This document shows positions 24,842-35,658 of a stretch of DNA of 64,000 nucleotides, one piece after another; position 1 is the stretch's first letter; each line of letters opens with the position of its first letter. Source of the stretch: Bifiguratus adelaidae (Eukaryota; Mucoromycota; Endogonomycetes; Endogonales). Location: contig MVBO01000025.1 in the NCBI GenBank assembly GCA_002261195.1, positions 1-64,000 on the forward strand. Direction: 5' to 3'. The notes below the pieces were generated by a model. The model saw only the letters and a list, made by a program, of their open reading frames with translations. It was not told the DNA's origin and searched no databases. Made by a program: the position numbers and the translations under genes.

Positions 24842-25261
24842 CGTGCTGAGCCAACAAGAATGAAATCGATGCGAGAAAGACAAAAAATATATTGCAAAGC
24901 AGTCACAGAAGCCACTGGACAGAGAGAGTGAGACCACGACGACTTGCTTTCGGGGCCATTGAGGACGTGTAGTCTATGATCTAGAGTGGGTAAGTCTAGG
25001 GAGGGGATCGGAACGACCAATGATGAAGTTTCCGTCGGATCTGTCCCAAGAGGATCTGAAGAATATGAATCGTAAATGCAATATCTAATTTTCTATTGCA
25101 CATGACTTTACAAAGATCCATTTGCAAGGCCATCAGAGCCGCTGCGGACAAAGTATGAAGCGCTTGAATCCATTCAATGTATCAACATGTCGCGTGGGAA
25201 GCATAGTCTTTAAACGCAACATGCCTGAAGATGATGCGCGCTGCACTCTGTATCACTCTAT
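24842..25261. other. intergenic region between UTP5 start and FIGNL1 stop
   Basis: About 420 bp holding the UTP5 promoter and FIGNL1 3' end. Short open frames exist on both strands, but none shows family similarity or paired splice signals. I see nothing else here. Confidence 0.4.
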
Positions 25262-28238
25262 CTATGAGGATAAGGACCCATATTCCGAATTGAATTTGAG
25301 GTAAAGCTCGAGATCTTTGTCGCTCACACTTGCGCGAACTAGTGATCATGAGTATATACAAACGCAAAAGTCGCAAGTATTCATACCTTGAGAAAGGGCA
25401 GCCTTAAAGTCCTGGAAATTTATCGGTCGAACATCTTCGGCTGCTATAGTCGCGATATCGGCCGATGCGATAGAGCGTATAGGTCTGCAAGGGGTGAAAT
25501 ATTGGCATTAGTGGACAAGGATATGTCAATAGAGATGCTATACTCAATATTTACCCTAAAGCGGCCTCTGGGAAAAACAACATATTTAGCACATCTCGCA
25601 ACGCAATAGCGCACCACATACCTCGACACAAGCCATCCATATCAGAACCCGAATAACCTAAGACGATCTATGAGAAGGTGCTTGAAGGTTGTATAATATA
25701 CCTACCTTCCGTCATGTCACAGATTTGCTCTATTTCCTCTGCCGACAAATCGTGATGTTGCTTGCGCAATAGATTTTCAATAATACCGTGTCGACCTATC
25801 CTTTCAGGCAACGGGATGTATAAGCGCTTGCGAAACCGTCGCCCTAGATAAAGGTCAGCAGCGGAATGTGATGGTCGGTTATGTATGTAATCTTACTGGC
25901 AGCTTCATCGATCTCTTGAGGTCTAACACGGCATGTCAGCGGCCTGTTACATATTCGACCTAACGCTAATACTCGCCTGTTAGTGGCACCTAATTTCGTC
26001 CAACAAGTACTGCTTCAGCCAATTGATCAACGTTTGAATGATATGTAGCATACCAACGATCAGGATACGATCCTCCTCCGCCGTAGTGCCAACGCCGTCC
26101 TAAATGAACGTTAGATATATTCAGCTTACAATCACTGTGTTACTCACGAATTGAATGAGAAATTCAGTCTTGATTCGCCTGGAAGCTTCTACCTCGCCGT
26201 CAGTGCGTTGAGTCAGCAATGAGTCAATCTGTGCCGAGTTTAGCACACGTAGTATTCTCGGGTGAACCTCATGTGCAGTCTCATCATACCTCATCCACAA
26301 AAACTACTGCTGGTTGATGACATCTGGCTACGGCAAAGAGTGCGCGGACCTGGACAGAGAAAATCGCTTAAGTGCAAAGGATAATCTAGTTTCATGGTCT
26401 TACCATCTTTTCACCATCGCCGATCCACTTGGAAGTCAAGGAGGACGAACTGAGATGGAAGGTAAGCATCGTTGCATATTCATAGATCCGATCTCACCTG
26501 ATGCTGAAGAAGGTAGCTCCAGAAGTGCTAAAGCGGACTTTAGCATCAGTATTCACGAGGCGCTTCGTAACGAATCTCACCTCGCTATGCATTTGCCAAT
26601 CAACGTTTTGCCTAAGACACAAATAAGGTGAGTTCTTTGGTCTCCAACATATTTCTGAAGGTAACGGAATCCAACCTGTGCCTATTGTGCAGATGAGAAG
26701 AGTCAATATTTGTATCAGATGATTTGCATTGTAACATACCGGGCGGTCCAAATAGCAGCAGTCCTACGGAGAGTGTATTAGCAATGAACGCTAGAGACAG
26801 TCACCGATATGCCAAATTTTACCTTTCGGCGGTCCACGTAGGCCAGTGAAAATGTCACTCAACACAAATTGTTAGCACCTCATCCAAACTGGTTATCCAA
26901 GAATGCTTACGGTCGTCTGGATTACCAAGAATCAGTATCAGCTGTACCAATCCCTACTACACTTACAGCATTGGCCAGGTCACCGCCTCTTGAATTGTTT
27001 TCTTGGCATGATCGAGGCTTGGCAGTGACATGAGAATACATGCTAAACCCGTGCGAGATTAGAGTACTCACCCAGCGATATCATCCCAAGTCAATGAAGG
27101 AGATGTATCCATAATCTACAGAGACCATTAATCACACGCAACGTCACCAACATCTGACACACGTACCTCATTTTTTATCATCTCAATCATTTTTGGATCA
27201 ATGTTTCGCAATCGCTCGTCTACAATCTCTTCCTCTGCGGATATGGTTGTTACACTCGAGCTATGGTTGTTTCCCCGAAAGTGACGTTTAGATGTTGCTC
27301 TTCCTGCATTCGATCCCGCATTCAAATTGTAGTGACTACATATGCCGAGCTCGTTAAGCTAGCCACACATTGCCTGCTACCTACTTACCTTAATGCATTG
27401 GCTGTCTGCTCGAAAAGTTCGTCGTTTTCGTCCGTCATACTGTTACTTCGATTGAGTAGAGGCGAAACAAAACGCGAGCGTTTGACGGATGTGTTGGAGG
27501 GTGGCTGTCCCATGGTCCTCTTCTTGCTATGCTCTGCCATGTCCACATTGCTCGCATGAATGCCCTTTCTCGAGTTCTCTTGCACCCAAGCTGCCTTTGC
27601 TGTCATGAAACTGCTTGTTCTCTCTACCGAAACATCTCGCTGTTCCCTCGTACTGTTGATCGACGATATCTCAATTAATTCCGCTTGCTTTTCTGAGGAG
27701 CTCTGAAGCGGACTCTTCACTTCCGACGTGTCTGGTACGAACTGAATAGGATCCGTCTGCGTAGAAATTTCCTGTGTGGTTGTGTCTGGGACTTGAGGCG
27801 GACTTGTGTCGTTTGAAGCCTTGTATTTCTCAAATATGCGACGAATCGAAACTCCAGGTCCAGCGTTGGACAATGCTAGAAGCTATTCGCGCGGTTAACG
27901 GCTATCTTAGAAATGATAATGGTTACCTTTGATGGATCGATTGAAAGGCGACGACGTTCTGATTTGCTTCTTTTCGTGGCTACTTCTCGGTGGTCACGCT
28001 CTTTCGAGCGCATACATAATCGTCTCTTATATGAATCGCCGATAATATGCTGGTATAGAGCTCCCGTGCTTTTGGCGTGTTGCGTGTCGGTTCGGGAAGA
28101 CTCGTAATTCAGTATGCCCAACATGTCGTCCAGAGCTAGCGCGTCTTTCAATGACCATTCCTTACTTTTCCTTGCTAAGGTGGTTGCATGCTTCTGAAAC
28201 AGATACCCAGCCACGCCATTCTGTTGATATGCCTGCAT
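25262..28238 (-). CDS. FIGNL1: AAA ATPase fidgetin-like 1 (FIGNL1)
   Basis: AAA ATPase of the meiotic clade (katanin/spastin/fidgetin). FIGNL1 is known to dismantle RAD51 filaments and to act in homologous recombination. The N-terminus (ATG 28236-28238, MQAYQQNGVAGYLFQKHA) leads into a long disordered stretch (27400-27870), then ERLRNIDPKMIEMIKNE and the AAA domain: LTWDDIAGLDHAKKTIQEAV, LRGPPKG, LLFGPPGTGKT (Walker A split over three exons), VVFVDEIDSLL (Walker B), DGVGTT, ATNRPQEIDEAARRR (sensor and arginine finger) and EEIEQICDMTEGYSGSDMDG. The C-terminal helix VSDKDLELYLKF is the Vps4-type end found in FIGNL1. Exons in the AAA part are very small and there are over ten introns. The stop at 25262-25264 follows a verified last splice. 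Confidence 0.88.
26676..26681 (-). other. FIGNL1: 6-nt microexon inside the FIGNL1 Walker A motif
   Basis: On the minus strand, GCACAG is flanked by an upstream acceptor (CACAATAG) and a downstream donor (GTTGGA). Including it gives GPPGTGKT; skipping it by joining the neighbouring exons gives GPPGKT and destroys the P-loop. The next exon begins GCAAAACG after the acceptor GTCTTAG. Confidence 0.7.
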
Positions 28239-28360
28239 TCTTTCAGTCGCGCAGTTATCGCAAACACGCGATTCGCGGTGGTCCCAAATTGGGTATCACG
28301 GCTGACATGACGTCGAAGGTCCTTGCCGGGTAACCAGCGCCCTTGTCAGCCTCGACGTTA

Positions 28361-29311
28361 ATGAGGGCTACCAAGCTTTTGACAAGGGATACAAGTCAGC
28401 TATCGCCTCAACTCTCACTTCACTCTTTTCGCCACTCGCTTAAAGACTTATCGGAGGACTTTGCTACAGAGTCACTGGAACAAGTACATGACCAAACGAC
28501 CGGACGTGGAAGGTCAAGGCATCGCGAGGGTCCGGGAGGTCTAGCTGGTTCACGCAGTCCAAGTCCCTATGCGCTGCATGTATGGAAAACTTGCGACAAG
28601 AAAGCAGCTTCCCCTTTATGTAGTCCCGCTGGCAGTCCAATCGTTAGTCCCACGGGCTCACGTTCCACAAGTCCCGAGGCCCACAATCGCTCTCAACATG
28701 CAGGACAAGGTTTATACGGCTTGATTTCTCGCTCCGACTTAGACCTCGCAAATACAAAACTTGCTCACCATGGTGATCACGAGTTCTATCCACTTCTCCA
28801 CAGCGCGTCGCTCTCGACAGACGATCTCACACTTGCCCCATCATCAACAACACAAACCACTACACATCCGCTAACAGACCCCAACGTCCATGACACAGAG
28901 GATGTAGCATGCGTAAACCTACACCACGTTTGGACATATCCAAAGGAGAAGGATCATGTACAATTCCCTCACATCGAGTTGAAGCAATTAATCGTACCAT
29001 CCACAGTTAAACATGAACAATCTCCTCAAGATCATCGACATCACCACCATCACCGTCCTCATCATTCGCCACCTGCAGAGGAGAATCAAACCCAAGATTC
29101 CGGTTATCAGCCATCCCAAGCAGACCTTGTGATGCAAGCTAATGCAGACATCCATACTCTCAAATCACGCCCGATCCGCTCTCATTACACTCGCAGGAAT
29201 CGGGAACCTAGTTTACGAACCATCTGCGTGCTCAAGCATCACGACAAACCTTCACAACAGTCAAATTCACCTTCCCAAGTCCCAGAAGAAGACGAGGATG
29301 AAGAACACTAA
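28361..29311 (+). CDS. hypothetical disordered protein, Ser/Pro- and His-rich (316 aa)
   Basis: Single-exon ORF. The ATG at 28361 (MRATKLLTRDTSQL) is the first in frame; the open frame extends upstream only with a TTG. It has no recognisable domain. Visible features are a Ser-Pro repeat block (SPAGSPIVSPTGSRSTSP near 28625), a His run (HRHHHHHRPHH near 29040), an Arg-rich segment (SRPIRSHYTRRNREPSLR) and an acidic end (EEDEDEEH). Such composition suggests a regulatory or scaffold protein with many proline-directed phosphorylation sites; the function is unknown. It starts 122 bp from the FIGNL1 start, head to head, so the two may share a promoter. Its absence of introns is unusual next to its neighbours. 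Confidence 0.7.
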   Translation: MRATKLLTRDTSQLSPQLSLHSFRHSLKDLSEDFATESLEQVHDQTTGRGRSRHREGPGGLAGSRSPSPYALHVWKTCDKKAASPLCSPAGSPIVSPTGSRSTSPEAHNRSQHAGQGLYGLISRSDLDLANTKLAHHGDHEFYPLLHSASLSTDDLTLAPSSTTQTTTHPLTDPNVHDTEDVACVNLHHVWTYPKEKDHVQFPHIELKQLIVPSTVKHEQSPQDHRHHHHHRPHHSPPAEENQTQDSGYQPSQADLVMQANADIHTLKSRPIRSHYTRRNREPSLRTICVLKHHDKPSQQSNSPSQVPEEDEDEEH

Positions 29312-29553
29312 ATCTTGAGTCCATTGTGTCCCAATAGCCGGTGGCTTGGTATCTAATTTAAACCAATCAAATCACAGGATAAGCCACCGTCTAGCACCTT
29401 CCAGGGCCATACAACGGCTTTTATTGTTATTGAATGTACTTTAGCTTGTCTATATAGCCTTCTACAACCTTCCAGATATTCGTCAAGTGCTCGCCACATG
29501 AAGAGTGCACCACCAATGCGCAAATAGACCAGCTTGCCCCCTAAACACATCTT

Positions 29554-29685
29554 CCAATGGCGCGATCTGATTGGTCGAGAAAAAATTTTTCACCCCCAAC
29601 ACAAAATTTCAGTGGCTATATAAGCAAAGCACCCCCCTTCCTGCTTCTTCCCTTTTCTTTTCTTCTTGTATTGACCACTTTTGCA
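29554..29685 (+). promoter_or_regulatory. EFL core promoter: CCAAT boxes, TATA box, CT-rich leader
   Basis: There is a forward CCAAT at 29554-29558 and an inverted one (ATTGG) at 29570-29574. A TATATAA box is at 29617-29623, followed by a pyrimidine-rich leader (CTTCTTCCCTTTTC) up to the ATG at 29686. This is a clear strong-gene promoter and a useful template for core promoters elsewhere in this window. Confidence 0.75.
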
Positions 29686-31083
29686 ATGGCCACCAACAAC
29701 AAGACTCACTTGTCCATCGTTATTTGCGGACACGTCGATTCCGGCAAGTCCACCACCACTGGTCGTCTTCTTTTCGAACTCGGTGGTATCTCCGAGAGAG
29801 AAATGGAGAAGTTGAAGCAAGAAGCTGAACGCCTCGGCAAGTCTTCTTTCGCTTTCGCTTTCTACATGGATCGTCAAAAGGATGAACGTGAGCGTGGTGT
29901 CACTATTGCCTGCACCACCAAGGAGTTCTTTACCGAGAAGTGGCACTACACCATCATTGATGCCCCTGGCCACAGAGATTTCATCAAGAACATGATTTCC
30001 GGTGCCGCTCAAGCTGATGTCGCTTTGCTCATGGTTCCCGCTGATGGTAACTTCACCACTGCCATTCAAAAGGGTGATCACAAGGCTGGTGATATTCAAG
30101 GTCAAACTCGCCAACACGCTCGTCTCCTCAACCTTCTCGGTGTTAAGCAACTTGTTGTTGGTGTCAACAAGATGGACTCTGATGTTGCTGGTTACAAGGA
30201 GTCTCGTTACAACGAAATCCGTGATGAGATGCGCAACATGTTGGTCCGTGTCGGCTGGAAGAAGGACTTCGTTGAGGGTTCCGTCCCCGTCATCCCCATC
30301 TCTGGCTGGATGGGTGACAACTTGTTGAAGAAGTCCGACAACATGGGCTGGTGGAAGGGTCAAGAGGTCACCAACTCTGAGGGCAAGAAGATGACTATCA
30401 CCACCCTCTTGGACGCTCTTAACGACTTCGCCACCCTCCCTCCCCGCAAGACTGATGCTGCCCTCCGTCTTCCCGTCTCTGGTATCTACAAGATCAAGGG
30501 TGTCGGTGATGTCATTGCTGGACGTGTCGAGCAAGGTACCGTCAAGCCCAAGGATGAAGTTGTCTTCCTTCCTACCCACACTGCTGCCAACAAGTGCGCT
30601 GGTGTCATCTTCTCCATTGAAATGCACCACAAGCGTGTTGAGCAAGCCGTCTCTGGCGACAACGTTGGTATGAACGTTAAGAACTTGGATAAGGCCAACA
30701 TGCCCCGTGCTGGTGATGTCATGATCCTCGCCAAGGACACCACCCTCACCGCCGTCAAGCGCTTCACTGCTCAAATTCAGACCCTCGATATCCCCGGAGA
30801 AGTCAAGCCCAACTACTCTCCCATTGGTTTCGTCCGCTGTGGTCGAGCTGCCTGCAAGATTGTAGAGCTCAAGTGGAAGATTGGCAAGGAGACTGGACGC
30901 TCCAAGATGCCTAACCCCGTTTCCTTGAAGGCCAACGAGGCTGCCGAGGTTGTTTTCGAGCCCATCCAACCCCTCATCGTCGATACATTCCAAAATTGCG
31001 AGGGTCTTTCCCGTATCGCTTTCTTGGATGGTAACACCGCTGTCATGTTGGGCAAGGTTACCGCCGTCGAGCTCAAGGCTTAA
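29686..31083 (+). CDS. EFL: EF-1alpha-like GTPase (EFL), translation elongation factor
   Basis: GTPase of 465 residues that delivers aminoacyl-tRNA to the ribosome A site, in lineages where EFL replaces EF-1alpha. GTPase motifs are GHVDSGKST (residues 15-23), DAPGH (92-96) and NKMD (161-164). Several stretches follow EFL rather than EF-1alpha: LGGISEREMEKLKQEAERLG, MDRQKDERERGVTIACTTKE, MVPADGNFTTAIQKGDHKAG, ISGWMGDNLLKKSDNMGWW and FVRCGRAACKIVELKWK. Canonical EF-1alpha has [20 protein letters not shown] in the corresponding region and a different, Lys-rich C-terminus. It is single-exon, with a strongly C-biased third position and the TATA/CCAAT promoter of a highly expressed gene. An AATAAA signal follows at about 31119. 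No canonical EF-1alpha occurs in the window, which by itself does not show loss. Confidence 0.93.
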   Translation: MATNNKTHLSIVICGHVDSGKSTTTGRLLFELGGISEREMEKLKQEAERLGKSSFAFAFYMDRQKDERERGVTIACTTKEFFTEKWHYTIIDAPGHRDFIKNMISGAAQADVALLMVPADGNFTTAIQKGDHKAGDIQGQTRQHARLLNLLGVKQLVVGVNKMDSDVAGYKESRYNEIRDEMRNMLVRVGWKKDFVEGSVPVIPISGWMGDNLLKKSDNMGWWKGQEVTNSEGKKMTITTLLDALNDFATLPPRKTDAALRLPVSGIYKIKGVGDVIAGRVEQGTVKPKDEVVFLPTHTAANKCAGVIFSIEMHHKRVEQAVSGDNVGMNVKNLDKANMPRAGDVMILAKDTTLTAVKRFTAQIQTLDIPGEVKPNYSPIGFVRCGRAACKIVELKWKIGKETGRSKMPNPVSLKANEAAEVVFEPIQPLIVDTFQNCEGLSRIAFLDGNTAVMLGKVTAVELKA

Positions 31084-31127
31084 GAAAATTGTTCCTCAAC
31101 CCAAAAAAATTTTCTTGTCACAATAAA

Positions 31128-33761
31128 TCATTCGCGTCCATCAGTATCCATGTTGTCCTCCAACGATAGATCAATAAACGGACATTGCATAATTTCCTTT
31201 TCTCTTGCCTTCCGTTTGATTGTTCTATTCACAAACTTTACATACACTACAGAATTAACATTGTCCTCACTGTACAAAGAGTGGCTCATCTGAGCCGATG
31301 GCTTGTTGAAACAAGGCACCTTCCATATTCTCTTTTTGTTCAATCAACACCTGATAGGCGTGTCAGCAGAGTTGGATGCCATAATACGATGACTTACCGC
31401 TATCCGTTGCAAAGCATTGCGGAGCATGCTATCGCGCTTTGAAAGTTGCTTCTCAAGCTCGGCGCATTTGTCCACCAGCGAATCACAGCGCTTTTGACAC
31501 ATGGTGAGTCACCGTGGTAAGGATGGATGGCGTAGGCTTACCTCGAAATCATCCAAGACACGCGCTGTCTTGAGCTCTAAGGATTTTGTGAGGCCATAGC
31601 GAGTGTCTAGTTGTTCATAGTATTCTATGATCTTTTCTAGCTCGTTGCATCGGTGACGGACATCCCTCAATTTGCGCCCAGCCAACCTAAGCAGCAGGCC
31701 TTAGTAGAGAGGTTCATTGCGTTTCAGATCAAAGCTTACGCGTTTTGTTGTTGTGATTGCCTAAGATCGTCTATTAGCATGGTTGTGTCGTGTAATCGAT
31801 CCTCTTGATGATTGAAACGCGCATCTATAGCACTAAGAGAGGAATGAATAAGATGGTGTTGCAGGATTTTAAGGTACTCACATCATCTCTTCATCGCAAT
31901 ATGCATAGAGCTGTTCGAGAGAATCAGCATAATGTCGCGTGAGAGCCCGCATTTGCTCCAACATGTCCGAGACTTGCGCTTGAAAAGCATTGAAGTCGTG
32001 ATCGACGTCGAATGGCTCTTCCTAAATTTAACGCGTTATTAAGAGAGATCTTGACATGACGCGACTTCACCTTGTCATTGCCCAGCAGTGATGCAAGTTG
32101 CCTATGAACCTGAAGAAGCAGTGCCTTTCGTTCCGCCAAGGCAGCATAGCTCTGTGAAGCGACAATGAATACGCTGTAAGATGGCTGCGTATCGCGATTT
32201 CCTCACCTTGATGTTGGATCGATCTGGATTGGGTGCATAGGAAGATGACTTACTCTGCCATTTGATTAAAATGCAATATGGATTGGTTTTGGCATCTATT
32301 TTTGCATACCTCACGACGACGCACCGTAGATGGGCTTGGAGAGGGCAGTGAACTTATGCCTCTTTCAGAAGCCAGTGTTCTTTCCCTTGAGAGTTTAAGG
32401 GACAATTGCGTCTCCAATTTGAGCTTGTCCAACTGCATTCTGAGACTTTCAATCGTCAGCTCCTTATCGCTTACGGTCACGTCGCGAGCAGAAAGCTGGT
32501 TCTTCAACTTGTTGACCGTCTCGTCGCGAGCAGAGAGCTGCTGCTTTAGCTTGTCCACCTGGGACTGCAGGGACTCTGTTGCACGATCGTTGTCTTGAAT
32601 CATTTCCTCGCGTTGTTGAGCTTGGGACTTGAGCTTTTCCATCTGGGATCGCAATGAACGTATCTCTCTGTCCTTTTGTCGCAATTGCTCTTCGTTGCCT
32701 TCCTCGCGTAGCTGGTCAATCTCCGACCGAAATGTGTCGATCTGCCGCTCCTTGGCATGCATCATATCCTGGTTACTCTCGACTTCTCCTCGTAAATGCT
32801 CGATTTCTGTCCGAAGAGTGTTGTTCTCACGAGTCTTGCTCTGTACAACCTCCTCAAATCTCTCGTTTTCCGCCAGTAACTCTTGATAAGCCGCCTCCGT
32901 TTCTCGCAACCGCTCTGCCTGCGCTTCTGCAAGCTCATGTGGAAAAGGGCAGGGCTCTGCGTCTTTTCTTTTCGCGAGAGCAGCCAGTTTCTCATTCATG
33001 TCTGCCATCATTTTCGTGTACTTTTCTAGATCTTGGGCTTGTCGCTGAACTTTGACTTTCAAGGCGATATTCTGATTGCGCGGTTGGTAAAATGTTCAAA
33101 GAAGCAGAATTACAATCTCACCTCGTTTATAGTATCTTCAATGCTATCGGGGGAAACTTTTGCCAGCTTCTCCTCCAAATAGTATATCTGCATCTTGAGC
33201 CCAAAATTCTCCTTTTGTAATTCATCGATAGTCTAGACGACAACATGAGCACAAGCGATCAAACCACCGCTTTCTGAATCACGTTACCTTTTCTTGATCC
33301 TTGAGCGTCATAGTGTTGCGCCTGTCGCGATCACCTTCCGATTGCTTGCCATTTGCAAGTTTCCCATTCTCTCTTCGAGTACTCGGACTCCGTACAGGCT
33401 CCTTTGGAAGCACCACTCTTGAGGTTTCCGGTTCAAGATTGCGTTGGAGATCGGTTGGACGTACGTCGTCTGCGCGTCGAACACTTAGGTTGCTTACTTG
33501 CGATAGGCGTAAACTATCTTCTCGGAACATTTCAAATATGGATAGTGCATTCTTTTTGGTAGAGACGGGAGGAGACGGTTTGCGTGCCAAGCGTGGCTGT
33601 GCCTGAGTGGACATGGTTTTCTTTATAGGCCCTTGAAAGCCAGATGGGGATTCGACCGTAGTTGCTGAACGTTGGTGTGAAGTCCAAAGCGGAGGTTCAT
33701 AGCTGAGCAGTGATACATTGGAGATGCTGCCCTCTCTGTCGTGCCAATCTGTAGCGTCCAT
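31128..33761 (-). CDS. CM1-domain (Cnn_1N) microtubule-organising coiled-coil protein, Mto1/Pcp1/Spc110-like
   Basis: Likely spindle-pole or cytoplasmic MTOC protein that recruits the gamma-tubulin complex. After a disordered N-terminus (ATG 33759-33761, MDATDWHDREG), exons at about 33280 and 33120 join into the CM1 motif: LKDQEKVIDELQKENFGLKM, then QIYYLEEKLAKVSPDSI. This matches the ENFxLKxxIYfLEE core that binds gamma-TuRC in centrosomin, CDK5RAP2, Mto1 and Spc110. A heptad coiled coil of some 600 residues follows with only short breaks. A simple reading ends at 31267 (SDEPLFVQ), but that TGA sits in a GTGAGG donor. Splicing 46 nt adds TIKRKAREKEIMQCPFIDLS and ends at 31128; I prefer this end with moderate certainty. 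I could not identify a PACT/MASC domain. Confidence 0.82.
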
Positions 33762-33858
33762 GCCAAACGTACCGGATTGTGGAAACGCGAAAGGTTCAAT
33801 TACCAGATTTGGAATTAAATCGATGTCAACTACGGAGCAACACAATGGAGAAGCACTT

Positions 33859-35658
33859 CTAGTTCTTGAAGCCAAAGCCCTTCTTTTTGGACTTCTCTGG
33901 GGTACCGGGACGACCTTCAAGGCGTCGCTTCTTGTCCTCCAGCTCAAGTCTTTGCTTTTCCAAGGACTCCTTCATCTCTCTATGACGGGCATACAACTAC
34001 GAAAGCGATTTAATGATGGTCATTTCAGGAATCAGGAACATGTCAAAACGATAGACATACCTCCTCCTCACTCTGCTTGAGTTTGCCTTCCTTCTCCTTG
34101 ACCTTTTGGGTGAAGACAGCCTTCATTTCATTCTCCATACGCAGCAACTTGGCTTCGTGCAATTTGCGCTCTTCTTCGAGGCGAACCGCAGGATCGATCT
34201 CACGGAAGACAGTGTCATCTTGTTGGATACCCATGCCAGACAATTTCTCAGAACGGTAGTGCTCATATAGCACGTCAGCGGTGTGCTCCTTGAGGTCCTC
34301 CATGTGTGTTCTTAGCAGATAAAAGTTGAGTGCGCGTTGATCACAACTATGTTAACGTATCCTCACCTGATGAGCATTTGTCTCAATTTGATAAAGTCGC
34401 AGTGTTCCTCATTATCGACCTCAACCACACCCCAAGGGTAACGACGTCCACGAACCCATTCATTGGGAGCGACTTCAATGCCATCGACGCTACCGATAAC
34501 GGCAAATGGCACTTTTTCCACAACCTCTTGCACCTCGCGCTTGGATTCATCATCATCGAATTCGTAAAGAGGAGGTTGGTAGATTTCAATGCCTTGATGG
34601 GCGATGTCAGCCAAGATACGTTGCTTGAAGAGGCTGACTTCTTCTTCTGTCAGGGTATCAGCTTTGGCAATGACGGGTATAAGGTTCACGCGAGTGTGAA
34701 GTTTTCGCATAAGAGTGATGTCCAATTGCTTCAAGGAGTGGCCGGTGGGCTCGATAAAGTAAAGGCAGGCGTGGACACGGGGATCAGCAATCTTTTGACG
34801 ATTGACACGGTTCTCCTGCTCAAGATATGAATCAAATCGAGATTCAATATCTTGCAAAATGGGTTGCCAACTGGTAAAGCAATGTTTAGATTAGAGCGCA
34901 AACCTACGGATCTGCACATACCTCTCTTCGTTGTTGACAAAGTCACCGAAACCAGGAGTGTCAATGACAGTGAGCTTCAAGCGTACACCGTTCTCCTCAA
35001 TATCAGCGCTGGTAGACTTGATGCCAACGGTCTTCTCAATGGCAGTGGAAGGACCGGGATAGGTCTTGGCTGGGTACAAGCCAGTATTGAAAAGAGTGTT
35101 GATGAGCGTGGATTTTCCCAAACCAGTGCAGCCGACCACCATGATGTTGAAAGAAAAGCCCTTCTTCACGGACTTTCTGTGAACCTGATTCGGAAGATTG
35201 GCAAAGCCAACGTAGCCGGTAAGTTTGCGACGAATAATCGCTGGGTTCTAAATGCGATATAATGTATAACATTAGCGTCCATAGTGTCATCCTAGAGCTT
35301 GTTTACTTACGTCCGACATCCCGTTTACTGTAAGAAAAGCAAAAGCATCGAATAGATAGTTTAGCGAATACTCATACGGAAGCCAATGCAATCCATCGCT
35401 GCCACCTCTGCGCCAATGGTCTCCGCTTCAAAGCGTGTCTGAAGGGTCATTGGGACGTTTCACGCAGTGAACGCGCACGTTACAGCCAGATGCGCGTCGT
35501 AGCTTCGCATCTCTGCACCTCATCAGAGCTCATCACGATGTCGTGATGTGACGCGCAAGTGTCACTGAAACGTATCTTCATGGCATACATGCACCTGTTC
35601 CATACTCTCCTTCCCAGACCACGTTCACAAACTTACCAGACACGTCTGATGCCGACAT
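33859..35658 (-). CDS. CDC3: septin, CDC3-like
   Basis: GTP-binding septin that forms hetero-oligomeric filaments at the cortex or septum. The polybasic membrane-binding stretch and septin start are clear ([20 protein letters not shown]), followed by the G1 motif [18 protein letters not shown]3 [11 protein letters not shown] and G4 AKAD in [17 protein letters not shown]. The septin-unique element is [22 protein letters not shown]-terminal coiled coil ends KKKGFGFKN. The sequence is closest to the Cdc3 group as I recall it. The ATG at 35656-35658 opens a 22-nt exon (MSASDVS), followed by a 17-nt microexon and the main exons. The CM1 protein follows in tandem 97 bp downstream. Confidence 0.9.
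35311..35327 (-). other. CDC3: 17-nt microexon of the septin gene
   Basis: Minus strand: acceptor CTTACAG, exon of 17 nt encoding VNGMSD with its flanking phases, donor GTAAGT. It links the ATG-bearing 22-nt exon to the exon beginning NPAIIRRK, keeping frame. Without it the septin would start out of frame. Confidence 0.65.

Noticed and set aside
29590-30993. 467-codon open frame on the minus strand opposite EFL
   Set aside because: It is the mirror of a strongly codon-biased gene; repeated G/D/L-rich composition and no family features show it is a shadow.
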